DNA of 64,000 bases from Neospora caninum Liverpool (Eukaryota > Apicomplexa > Conoidasida > Eucoccidiorida > Sarcocystidae). The stretch is taken from positions 2,690,630 through 2,754,629 of the forward strand of contig NC_018396.1 in NCBI RefSeq assembly GCF_000208865.1, given 5' to 3'. Under the pieces are notes generated by a model. The model saw only the letters and a program-made list of their open reading frames with translations. It ran no database searches and was not told the DNA's origin. The translations under genes and the position numbers were made by a program. The number at the start of each line of letters is the position of its first letter. Within the stretch, counting starts at the first letter, position 1. This document shows, piece after piece, positions 34,778 through 46,077 of this stretch.

Positions 34778-35185
34778 TTATCTCGTGATCAGCCCCCGCA
34801 TCCAAATGTCTCCTTCGAATACAATGGAAAAGCTGATCCATGGAATTTCTTGAAGGCGGCACTGCTGTCTACCAGTGGAGCAACATCCACGCGTTCGCGA
34901 AGAATAGAATTGTACGATGATAGCTGCGTGGGCTGCTAGAATACCGAAAGTGAGGGGGCGTCGCAAAGTGCCCGCATTGGTGACTGCTAAAACCCAAAGT
35001 TTTTCCTGAAGCTTGAGAAGAAGAGTACTAAAAAATTTATGAAGTGACTGTCGGTCTCTCGTGCGTTCTACCGAGCATCTAGAAACCACCTGAGGCGCCT
35101 CATTTGCCGGACCATTCAGCGTTTCGCACTCACTACTCATTTTCACTCCACACAGCATGCCGGCTTCATCAGCCGTGGAAACCAT
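34778..35185 (-). CDS. Weakly supported small ORF, 135 aa
   Basis: An ATG frame in a fair context (AAGATGG). It contains SLHKFFSTLLLKLQEKLWVLAV and a mildly hydrophobic LTFGILAAHAAIIVQFY that could be one membrane segment. No domain, no splice evidence and no neighbour that suggests a role. It may be an exon of a longer gene or chance. Confidence 0.2.
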   Translation of the reverse strand: MVSTADEAGMLCGVKMSSECETLNGPANEAPQVVSRCSVERTRDRQSLHKFFSTLLLKLQEKLWVLAVTNAGTLRRPLTFGILAAHAAIIVQFYSSRTRGCCSTGRQQCRLQEIPWISFSIVFEGDIWMRGLITR

Positions 35186-38092
35186 CTTGGAATCTTTCAC
35201 AACTTCGCCCCTTGCTTCCGACGCCCTCACGGTAGCAGAGGCTCCACAGGGTCGGGCCGGCGGGTTTTCGACGCTGTCTAACGAAGACGCTGTGGACTAT
35301 TTGCAGCTGAGGTTAGGCCACGTGACTACTTAGCTACACTAAAGCGGGTCTTCGCAATGACACGGGGGAACTGTCGGATCCTTCGGCAGGCTTATCAAGT
35401 GTTAAAGAGTGGTTGCTTCACTAGTGTTGGTTCTCGAGTTCGTGCCGATTGTCTCCCACTGAGCTTATCCCCTCTGTGGTGATCCATTTTTGCGCACACG
35501 CCACAATAGGGGCTCCAGAGTAATGTCGAACACCATAAGCAGTAGAACGGGATTTGCGATGAAGTGTGAGGGAATAGCAATAGAACACCAGTCTGTGGTT
35601 GATAGGACGTAGAAACTGCAAAGTGCAGATACTACTGTGCGCAAGATACACAGAGGAGACCCACACAACACGAGGAGACAATGGCGGCGAACTTAAGTTA
35701 CGATTTTATCACCTCAGAAGGGTATCAGAGACAAGGTAGCTTCTTGTTTCTCTGACTTCTCTTTCATCGAGGATGCGGCATTTACCGAATTCAAATTCTA
35801 TTGTGGTTTCCATGACCATCTTATTAAGCGCATGAAGTATAGTTGCGTCCAGCGTCGTCGTTTTCTACGTGGTCAGCAAGCGGCCACGCTGGAATCGAGG
35901 CAAGCAGTAGACATCCGTAGCACAACTGTTCGCCACCATCTGTTGGTCCGTGCGACGGACGAACAGCAGCAGGACTCCTGCCTGTGAACCGTGTGACACA
36001 CACGGCATTCACTACACTAAATCTCCAGAAGCACGATTCATATTCAAGTAAAACCGGCAATTAGAGAGGCAACGTTGTTACACCAGCCGTCGAATACCAG
36101 TTCATCTACAGTGGTTGTCTGCGTTCTGTGTGTAGGACTGGGCAACTAATGCACACGTACGCCGGCGTTACTATGGAAAAGGAATAGGCCATGCTTCGTA
36201 GTGCTCCTACTGCACTCGTCGGTGCCTGTAACGCTTGGTTAACAGCTCGTGAATGTGTACATGCGTCGGCTCCTTGTCGCTAGTCGTTTTTTCACACCCC
36301 GTGCGGTTGAGGTTAACCTCTGCTGAAACATGCTTGCTGTACAACGCGCCAATGGGGTTTGGCATCCGTGCCCTATACAGCCTTTGACGGGAGCGCCTGG
36401 ACTGTTGCGACGTAACGGGCAATCAGAAACAGACCAAGGGACCCCTTTGGTGAAGCATGCAATTTTTCTGGTGGCGCCGTAAACGTCTGCTTCGAAAGGA
36501 ACGCCGCTGACACAGTTGCCGAATGCAGGAAACAGCACTTCCCTGGGACTTCCAGTGTGCGTCGCCGGGGCAACCCCGTCCCGCCCTACGTGAAATGCAC
36601 CCTTGACTGTGGCGCTCCCAGACAGTTCACAGCACAGAACAAAGACTTTGTGTCCAACCAAAAGAGCGAAGACACAACAAATCGTAATTTGAATAGCAAT
36701 ACAACACTCTGGGTAACTTCCGGCATGCTGAAAGCGAGTTTGCAGTTTTGAGCTCGCTGTCGCAGACCAGATGGGTTAGCATCGGGAGACTGAAGGAGCA
36801 TCGCTAGCCGTGCGACGGCTGCACGGGACGAAGAGTCAACGGACTGCAGGAGTGACTGCTCGTCGTCAAGGTTCCGTGAATTCTGCCGCTGACTAGTGCT
36901 GTCTGCCGGGAAGCACGATACTGGTTTTGTCTCTATCTTTCTTCTGTTGCGGCGACTTTTCTAAAGGTAGCCGCAGGATTGACAAGATTCGCCTCCATAT
37001 ATTTGGGTGCTGTGGCCTGTGGCAGGCAGCCACGGTTGCCTGCGCGTTACGCGTGCGTGTTTTCGCGGATTTTTCTGTGCGCCATAAATCCTGTTGCTTC
37101 GCCGCAAGTGAGGGAACTCCAGTGCCGATAACTCGCTTTTGTTTCCGTTTTGTTGGCGCCTTTAACAAGCAGTTAACGCTGAGGAACTTGCGCTGACTGA
37201 CGAATACGCCACGGCAGCTCATTGTTTCGGGGTTGCAGGCGACCTCACGGTGCGACTGCACGCCCGGAGCACTCCGTGTTACCCGTCCGACAAGCTCTCG
37301 AACCCAGATGCAAGAAACGAGTTTTCTGGTGCCTCTCGTGGACAGCAATTGAGGGAGCCCCTGTGTCTCGACGAAGAGTCTAACTGCCGGGTGTGGCACG
37401 GGGCTCAACTTTTTTCAGTTCGCTGCTGCTTCAAGACACAAGCCTCCTCTGGAAACTCAATTGCGATTGGGAGCTCATTGACATTTCTGTGATCTCGTGT
37501 GGGCGTCTGAGCTTCATTTTTTCTCCCAGAATTGAGTTACAGCCAGACTCCCTCACTTTTGAAGGGCACTTTCCGGTACTCGCTTCGACGTTTTACAGAT
37601 TCTGTTACTTTGGAAGTGGTCCACTCCACCGTCGTGCAGAGCTTACACAGCAACTATCAAGCACATGCCTTGGACCTCGGCCTGCTCAACTTCTCTTTTC
37701 CCGAAACGTCCTTTTTCGTTAGCGTTCAAGTTGGAGTGAATCTTCAGAATGTATGCCTCGTGATAGGCGGCGCGGGGCATCCTCTTTCGGCACCTTTCAA
37801 AGCGTTGCAGCCGGCAAACGCACGTCACTTCATCATCTGAGAAAGGTGGCACGACGCTGTGACTTTGCAGATAGGTTTACGTGATTGTGTCTCGTCAGAA
37901 CACCACCCGAGCTCTAGAGAGCAAAGTTCAGCACCCCAGCTTTTGTGTTTTCTGGAACGGCGAAGTGCATGGGCTGCACGACGTTGTTGTCTCCGTTCAT
38001 GTAAGGCGCCATCTGGTCACCGCCATTTTCTGAGGTCACGCGCCTATCCAACCTGGCCCCTTTCCTCAGCATCTTCTTCCACACCTCGCAAA
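35186..38092. other. Intergenic region upstream of the TMEM43 homologue
   Basis: A long stretch (2.9 kb) without a recognisable gene. Minus-strand frames at 36239-36661 and 36893-37408 lack ATG support, domains and paired splice sites. The last few hundred bases should hold the promoter and 5' UTR of the TMEM43 homologue; a pyrimidine-rich run precedes its ATG. Confidence 0.4.
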
Positions 38093-41000
38093 ATGCCCGT
38101 TCTCTGTTGCGAGTCGGACCGCGAAGACTGCGGGACCCGATGGTCACGTATGTGCACCTTTTTCTGGTGGTGCTCGTTCGTAGTCACTGCGGGGACACTA
38201 GCTCTGATGCTCTATGGGGAACATCACTATGCAGAGGAAGTGCACGCGCTTACGCCACTAATGCGCGGATATGTGCCGTCACCCTGCTCGCCTCTCCCCG
38301 TGAACGACCGGAAACTCGTCCATATTGATTGCCCGTTGGCTGAGCTGGACACTTTCTTTCCACCATCTGCCTTTTCACCAAACATTGCCAAGTTCACTGG
38401 AGTGTTTTTTGAGACAAAGGCAGAAATTTTTCAACACGTCCAGAAAGGTGGCACCTTGGGCCCTTTCATAGAGGGTGACTGGGTGGATCACCAGGTAAGA
38501 ACAGCTGTTTCATCGATATGCCGTCTGCAGAGGAGTCCCTACATATATCTGTCGTCTTTGCTTGTTTGCTTTTCCCCCAGAACGGGCCGCGACTCTTCAC
38601 ACAGTGACGGAACGACTCGGCGAGGGCGTATGGTTACCGGCAGTCCGGGAACGTTGACGTGTCCAAAAACGCAGGGTTACTCGCTAGCATTCACTGGTTG
38701 ACACATTTCCTACTGCGGTTTCATCTTCCAGACAGTTGACGCACCGATTTGGGTGGGTGTAGATTGAGCCCCACTTGTACTGAGCGTGTGCGCTTCACAT
38801 AAGGCGAGCGGACATCAAGCAGCTAACGAGTGCAGAAGTTTCGCCTGCGTGCTCCATTCAGGTTGACCTCTCTCAACTCCCGAGCATGGTAATGCTTGGT
38901 GACTCGAACCCCGATTTTTTCCCCGTTGTGCCTGGGAGGGGCCGCGTGGTAAGTAGACTGCACTGTGGAAATCAGTAACAGAGACAGCGAATAATTGGCC
39001 GCACGAATAAATATATATTTTGGGGTTCATGCTCGAGATGGTGCACCACGCGTTGGATTACCATCAGGAACAAGTAGAAGGTCCTTTTTCTAGGGACACA
39101 GCAGGGGCCCGTTTCTTGTACGGTTCCGGAATAGGCCTTAATCGTCTGCACAGCTCTGGTAGAATAATGTTTGAACGACGAGACTTCGGAACCGCACCGG
39201 AAACCAAAGGGGAAGGCTTTAGCTGTGCCAGGAATCGTCCGTTCCACTCAGAAGCTCTCACGAGACGGAATTATGTCTAGGCAGTATCCGGTCTTACTCA
39301 GAGGGGTGGCACTGCATAACTGGAAGATCGTCATCCTGAGACACAAAAGGATTGTCAGACCATGGCATTCACAGCTCGCTGCGTATCCCATGTTTTGTGT
39401 TGACAGTTCACCTCTGCTTTGAAAGCCGGTGGCTTTGCACTTCCTGCACACCTGCTCACTAAGTTCAAGAAAAAACAACTTCTTCCGCTTGTAGATGATG
39501 GCTACTATCAACCGTCTGCGTCTCGCCCTCCTACACACCTCGACTACAAGAACACACAGGTGAAGAACAATGCCCTGTATAGTGGAGACCCGGATCATCC
39601 TCAAATTGGAGATGTTCGTATCACTTTCTGGGGCAGCACGGCGACACACGTCAGTCTAATCGGGCTCCAGACGACAGGCTTCCTCGGCTCCGATCGCCAC
39701 ATTCAGGGTATCCCTTCTCCCGCTCTTCAAGTAAGCGGAGCTGATTCATATTGTTCCCGCGGTGGCGAGGCGGGGACTGAATGTGTAGTTTTTTTCTTCC
39801 GTGGGAAAGCTGGATAGCACATACGGTGGCGAGGGGCTGGCAAGTTCAGAGTACTGACACCGGCAAAACGCGGTTACCTAGACACTGTTTAATTTGAAGA
39901 TTGCCGCACCAGCAGAACTCACATTCCTACGGTAGCTTCTGTGCCGCATTGCCGAGCATAACCTGCGATATGCTTTCTTGTGTATGAAAACTGCGTGGAA
40001 ACAGAATCGCACGCTTACCATCTTCGCCGAAGGAGACTATAACCCAGCATCGCTTGTGGCGGAGCACGTATCTGAGACCCACGCGTCCAACTCACAGACA
40101 TGGTTTCTCCGAGGCGTCAGCGTTCTCCTCGTCTGGTTCGTTCTGTTCCTCACTGTGGTCACGTGCACTACGCCCAAGGTGAGCGTTGCTCAGGTGGTAT
40201 GCTACCGTATCCCTTGCACAAGCTAGGCAGTGACTTTGTTTTCGGGGGTATTCAACACAAGTGAGCGACAGAGGACTAATAATTCATTGAGCCGTGAGAC
40301 TTGCAGAAATTTTTTTTCATCGCGGTTGGGAAATCACAACGTGACGGACGCAGCAATATGTCCTCTGTGGATGTTCAGCGTTATTCTGGCTTGGCTCGAC
40401 AGGAGAGTCTTGTTACCACGAACCACGTGCACTGGAACCTGAAATCGAAATACTGTGTTCTTTGTCTACAGACATGCTGTGTAGTTTTCGTGAACTGCGG
40501 CCTCTCCTCTCTAAGCATTACAGCTGGGCTCGCGGGCATGGTCTGGTGGAAGTTCGATATCATCGTAGCAACGTCTCTCTGGGTCGTGTCCAGCGTTGCG
40601 ATCGTCCTTGCAGTTTTGGCATGGTAAGCTCCACGGCTGCTTCTTTCCCGCCTTCAGTACACGATCCGGGTCGTCTAGCTACACGTGGCGCAGTAACGAG
40701 GCGCATATCCGAAGTGGCTATCAAAAATGCAGATAATAATTGGTACTCAATGCTCAAAGGAGAGAGAGGGGAGAAGTCGTGGTAGCACATCGGGTTCTTC
40801 ATTTCTAAAGGCAGGCATAGGGCAACTGGGGATGCTACAAACGTTGAGCATGTACATGGAAAACGCCACTTTTGTGATCATTAGCGTATTTGGTATCAAA
40901 GATGCTTACCACGCAGGAATAGCTTTAATGCATATACCAGTCAATAAACAGGTTTGAGATTGCAGCAGGATAGCAGTGACCAGAGGGGCTGCCGCCCTTT

Positions 41001-41313
41001 TTTGCCAACCGCGCCCGCTATCACTGTTGTAGCGGGGTCATCTTCCTGATGCTAATCAGCCACAGTGTTTTCCTGTCTGACCTGTATGCGTTTCAGGATG
41101 TGGAATTCAAACAACTGCAATGGTCCAGTTGGAAGTAACAGACGACAGAGTAATCGATCTGAAGCCAGTGCGTCTTCCAGTTTATATAGCGCCTTGGGGA
41201 GATGGACCAATGAACCGGCGACTCGGAGCTATTTGGATCGATCCCTGCTCGCGAAGAATGAAGACAGCGACGGCGTTGCAGGCGCCTCCGATGAATTCAT
41301 GCAGGACAGTTAA
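38093..41313 (+). CDS. TMEM43: TMEM43/LUMA-family membrane protein
   Basis: TMEM43 proteins sit in the ER and inner nuclear membrane and interact with lamina components in animals; the role in protists is unknown. Six exons join(38093..38494, 38862..38948, 39407..39730, 40005..40178, 40472..40623, 41097..41313) are in phase and give 451 aa. Family order is kept: an N-terminal membrane segment (residues about 20-41), PLPVNDRKLVHIDCPL (family: NEGRLVHI), a lumenal region with FTSALKAGGFALPAHLLTKF and HPQIGDVRITFW (family: YPEVGDLRVSF), then three clustered membrane segments at about 306-325, 331-353 and 357-380. The last exon adds a Ser/Asn-rich tail of about 70 residues. The exon 5 donor overlaps an in-frame TGG-TAA, so an unspliced or retained last intron would end the protein right after the last membrane segment. 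A and B forms are equally open; I prefer the spliced form because the acceptor (tgcgtttcag) is strong. Confidence 0.85.
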
Positions 41314-43414
41314 AAGATCATATGTGCTATTTGTTTCTTCTTGTAGATTGTTCTGTTGCGAACGATATTTTGTAGTGATTAATTTGTTTTTCCAGAGCTG
41401 ATGTGGCACTGTGTGCCAAGTATCTTGAGGCTCAGCCTGGAACCTCCTCGCCAGAGCATACGCTGCACTGTTGTGCTTGTCAAGCCTGCTAGGGTGTCGT
41501 ACTGTTCTTTTTCTCATTCACATCGCTGGCCATGTTGAGTGGCTGACTCTGGTTGGGTCTTGACGCACCAAAATACCATTTTCTCTGAAAAGGTACCTAT
41601 TCTGTGATCCTTTTTGCGTAACAGTGGGAGGCAACAGCGTTTACTTTGTTATGTACCTATGCCGACCATGTTTCATTTCATAAGGTGATGTCCTAAGTTA
41701 CCTAGCAGATGCCACGTGGATGGGTAATTTCCAACATACCGAACAAATACGACAGGATAGAAGAGCCACCATTCGACGACTATGTTTGGGCCGTGGATTC
41801 TTATCGGTACCAAGAGCTGAGACAGGCCCGTAAATGCGGAGGAATACTCTTACGGATTGAAGACCAAGGCTGCTAGCATGGGTATCTGAAGTCCAAGGAA
41901 AATGTGCCTTTTCCAGACTTCTAACTTTCAAGGCTCGTTGTAATAAAATGGGGCATTTATTCGTATGCAGAGTATTCCCGTAAAACGGGGAGTACGAATG
42001 AAATTCAGGCTTCCCCGTGTTCGCGGGGCACACGCCATCGTGAGCTAGTTGCCTCCATAGTTTGATATACCTTTTTCGGCTAGCGCAGCTATGTGACCTG
42101 AAGAAGACGATGATGTATTGCATCCGAATAGGGGGGAACGAGCGCACGATCTAGCTTTGTCATCACCTTTTAAGACAGAAACTCGTAGCATTATATATGT
42201 TACCATTGGTTTACGGTTTCGCCATTGGCATGCGCGTTAACAATATCGTTCGACGCATCCATCCGTTACGTCTAACCACGCGGCACGTGCCAGAAGTGGA
42301 CAGCAAGGTTTTCCTTGCCGAATGAGTTGGGCATTGATCGGAAAACACCGCAAGTCCGTGGACCGAGCAGCACGATCGCCGCAGCCTGAAATTGGATGTT
42401 TCATGCTTGGATAGCCACATTGCGTTCATCGTATTGGACGTCCATGAAACAGGGTGCACAGAAAAGATATGCGAATACAAGGTGATAGCTTGGGGTTCGA
42501 TAAGCTCGTGGGCGACATCGCGTTCATAGTTTCTCTCGCACCTATCGGCGGCAATCATGTCCCACGCTCAAGCTTATGATAGACATTCAACCGTCTGAAG
42601 TCGGAATAATATAGCTGAACAGTTTGGACATTAACTGAGAAATGTTGTGGCGACGGGTCCCCGCCCGTGTGAGGCGTAGGTTTTATGGACCCACACACAG
42701 AAGCCTTGCACATTCATCTACTTTGTATAAAAGCCCCATTCGATTAGAATGCCAAACGCTGTCGGATGTTACCTTACGACGAATGACGATGAGTACTGGC
42801 GATTGGAAGTATGCCTATCATGCCCAATGATGCGAGAGGTTCGCCGGACTGAGACCCATGCGGCGTCGCATAAGCACGACACAGCAACTCTAAAATAGCA
42901 AATTCTGTTTCACATTAATTTCGCCAGTAGAATATGATCCGGTTTCCGGATAGTTCGTCGGTACCAGGGCTTTGTTGTGTTCCTGCTGCTGCGAGTGACG
43001 TGTCAGCCTGTTGTTTCCTGCTGAGTTGCGAATCCCAGCCATGCCACAGAGAGGAGTCAGCGCCAGTTATTTCTGTCAGTGAACCAGAAATAACGATTTA
43101 GGTGGATCCACCGTAGATACAGAACTTACCGGTTAATGCCATTGATTTCCTGTCAAGATATGATGTCGTGGTTGCTTCCAGCTAGCTGGAGTTTGATGAC
43201 GGGCTGGCGGCCCCCGCAGTCCTGTGAGTGGGTGAAAGGCTTTGCACATCTGTGTAGTTTTCTTATGCAGTTTCATGTTTGTTCACCAGAAGTGTGCCAC
43301 CTGTCCGGCTCTGGGCTGAGCATGTAGACTGAGAATCTGCACATTTTCGGACGCGTTGCAGAAGGGACCCATAGACGGGGAGGAACGGACGCACTCAATG
43401 GGTAAAGAACACCT
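41314..43414. other. Intergenic region, no gene supported
   Basis: Between the TMEM43 homologue and the kinase. A minus-strand ATG frame at 42211-42558 (115 codons) and a plus-strand one at 42642-42830 have no domain or splice support. A plus-strand ATG frame at 43136-43327 begins MPLISCQDMMSWLLPASW; it could hint at an upstream signal-peptide exon for the kinase, but I could not splice it in phase. Confidence 0.4.
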
Positions 43415-44764
43415 ATGGACAGCCAAGAGTCTTCGTCGAACTTATTTCAAACACAGAATGATCCTGCGACGAAGCCAACTGGACCTGCGTCCAACACTTC
43501 ACGAATACATGCGCTTCGCTCGAAGGTTCGCTGTGTGAAGACCCGGGTTTTCTCGACTCTATACGACTATCTACGGTGTATACCTTTTTGTTCAAGGGAT
43601 AAGTATGTTATACGAGGAAAAGGTTTTCCGTATGCTCGACTTGACGAACAACGGGCTCGCTGTGACATCGTGACAGCACTTCGCTGGGTTGACTTAGACG
43701 CGTGTATACATAAACAAGATCACGGTGCGGTTGCTGCTGCCGCTGTAGTTGACAGTCTCGTCAGCGAGGGTCGGCTCTTTACGTTAGATGTTCTTGACAA
43801 AGAATGCCAGCCGTTGCGGATGGTCCGGGGGCGGTACTTGGGAATAGGGGGGAACGGCATTGTTTTCGAGGCTTCGATTGCGCAACCTGGAGAGTTGGAT
43901 CCGTTGGCCCTCAAATTGTTGTTCCTCGACCGCAACTTCCTGGAAGGCTCGCATTCGGACATTTCGAAAGCCCTCGCGGTCAGCAAGCACATGGAAATGC
44001 GGATTCGTTTGCTCCTTCGATCGTATACGTCGGCTGAACTGTACGTCCGCGACAGGTTTGCCGTACCTCTTTATTGCGGACGAATACGAGGACTTCCTGA
44101 TCTCTTCGATGTTGGCAGCAGGGGCGCTGGCTGCGGCATTGTGATTCTTTATAAGAAGCTATGCTGTAGCCTGGCTGACGTCATATCGACGTGCTCTAGC
44201 CTATCTCACCAAGCAAGGTTGTTTCTGACTAAGCAGATGATTGCGGTTGTGCACAACTTGCACTGCAAGGGCCTCGTGCACCGAGATATTAAAGACTCGA
44301 ACTTTTTTCTCGATGACCGGGGTACCATTTACCTCGGAGATTTCGGCCTTACTGTTCCTAACGGGAGCACAGAAGCCCTTGTTTACACGCCCAAGCTGAC
44401 TGATCCTTCAGACGTCGGAATCATACTGGAAGGCTGGGACAGAAGGCGAACCGTTTTGGCTCAAGTCACGGAGGAGGCTGACTTATGGGCTTTAGGTATG
44501 ACACTGTACAAGCTATGGACCGGCGTCTACCCTTTCGGTCTTTCCTCGAAGCACTTTCGTAGGACAAAGGATGTCGCAATGTACATTCAACAGTTGAGCG
44601 AGAACAAATCATCATGGTCTGGTCTCTTTCGCCGGCGCCGAGAGGTGGGTGGCCAGCCGGTGGACCCCGAAGTTCAGAGGATCATCAAGGGTCTCCTTTG
44701 TTTCGACAAATCCAAAAGACTGCGTTTAAGCGAGATTGTACAGTCCTCGCCGTTGCTTTCTTGA
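43415..44764 (+). CDS. Rhoptry-kinase-like protein kinase (candidate ROP41 orthologue)
   Basis: An intronless 449-aa protein with a complete kinase core at about residues 140-447: glycine loop GIGGNG (143-148), VAIK-type lysine K167 (LALKLL), HRDIKDSN with catalytic D291, K293 and N296, DFG (309-311), DLWALG in helix F (D356) and a C-terminal R. All catalytic residues are present, so phosphotransfer activity is expected. The activation segment lacks a canonical APE, and the sequence around the core resembles the divergent coccidian ROPK family, which is usually secreted from rhoptries into the host cell. However, the first 60 residues (MDSQESSSNL...) show no signal peptide, which is unusual for a ROP; either an upstream exon is missing or the protein is not secreted. 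ROP41 is suggested only by my memory of its position close to RPSA in T. gondii. Confidence 0.85.
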   Translation: MDSQESSSNLFQTQNDPATKPTGPASNTSRIHALRSKVRCVKTRVFSTLYDYLRCIPFCSRDKYVIRGKGFPYARLDEQRARCDIVTALRWVDLDACIHKQDHGAVAAAAVVDSLVSEGRLFTLDVLDKECQPLRMVRGRYLGIGGNGIVFEASIAQPGELDPLALKLLFLDRNFLEGSHSDISKALAVSKHMEMRIRLLLRSYTSAELYVRDRFAVPLYCGRIRGLPDLFDVGSRGAGCGIVILYKKLCCSLADVISTCSSLSHQARLFLTKQMIAVVHNLHCKGLVHRDIKDSNFFLDDRGTIYLGDFGLTVPNGSTEALVYTPKLTDPSDVGIILEGWDRRRTVLAQVTEEADLWALGMTLYKLWTGVYPFGLSSKHFRRTKDVAMYIQQLSENKSSWSGLFRRRREVGGQPVDPEVQRIIKGLLCFDKSKRLRLSEIVQSSPLLS

Positions 44765-46077
44765 AAGCTTGTGGATGCCCATTTGTTCTGCAGCTCTGAA
44801 CGTATATGTTTTTTAAATTTAAAAGAACCCCCCGCGCTCCCGCCGCTGAGACTAATGATTTTGTACGTGAATGCAGTGAAGCGTTCCATGATGTGGTATC
44901 TCAATCAACTACAGAATCTTGTCAGCTTGCCTTTCCGCAGGGTCGCGCTTTACTGTAAAGTGCCGTCCATTTGCGGTCCTCGCACTCTACTGTCGTGTAC
45001 GCATCCACCGTATAGAACTCGCGACGTTGTAGCCCCCTAGCGTTGTTCAGTAAACCCCAACCTACTGTACTTTTCTGAGTTCTTCTGGATTAGTTTCTCA
45101 CCGGAGTCTTCCCAGTTTACGGCCAACCTTCTTCGGCTCCGTGATAGATTACAGCTATATCAGGAGTACCACCCGTGATCAGCGCGTGTGATAACTTCTG
45201 TTTAAACGCAGAAGAAGCGTTTGACGTTAGAGACTAGGGAAACACTTGGGGGGCCGGTAAGCAAACACACGTTTCTCCAGGCGTCGCCAGGATTCATGTT
45301 GGTGAAATGTTTCGCGAAGTTGCAGCGAAAAATCACAATGCAGCAGGAATATCTTCAGCCGTCCCGAGGCCCACGGATGTTTTTGTCAACTGTTTGGATG
45401 TGCTTCCGACGCTGATGTGAACGCTTATGCGGATAAGTAGGCAAACGGACAAGAAGCAGCCTGGAATCCTTTATGGAATGCCCTGTGGAGCTGCGCCCAC
45501 GCCTGCCCATCGCGTTACAGCTGATCCTGGTTCTCCACGAAACAACCTCAGTGACATATTCGCTCACTTCGGCAACTGAACGACGGAGCTGCGTCTGCTG
45601 ATATGGCGAAGAGATTTTCTGGAGGCAGCAGCCGCTCTGCTCTGGGTTTCAAGTGCAGGTACAATCTGGCACTCAACACCAACGTGATAGGGGGGCCAAA
45701 ACTTGCAGCCTCACGGCGTTCGGGTTCGTGCTCTTTCCTTCCCTTTTCTCCACCTGATGGTGGCAGATGAAGTAACAGACGGTTTATTGTACACATATAT
45801 AATCTGCTGTTGACGCGTATTCAACACCAGAGAAACAATGCCGGGGACAAGGGTCCTCTCACTAAGGCGACTGTTGACTTGCTTCCATTTCTTGACACAG
45901 TCTCATTTGCTAACGACTATCTGTTGGTGCCACGCGCAGTTCTAGTCGGTCTGTCCCCAGGTTACCGGTTGAAAGCTCAGAGTCGGTTGCAGGGTGGGAA
46001 GAGTGCATATGAGTCTCTAAATTTCCTTCCCCCTGCACAATCTGGCAATGACAATGAACCGGTAGAGTTGCCGCTAC
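44765..46077. other. Intergenic region, no gene supported
   Basis: The 3' flank of the kinase and the promoter of the CFAP161 homologue, both on the plus strand. An overlapping plus frame at 45810-46130 shows no conserved motif and is in a different frame from the CFAP161 first exon. Confidence 0.45.
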
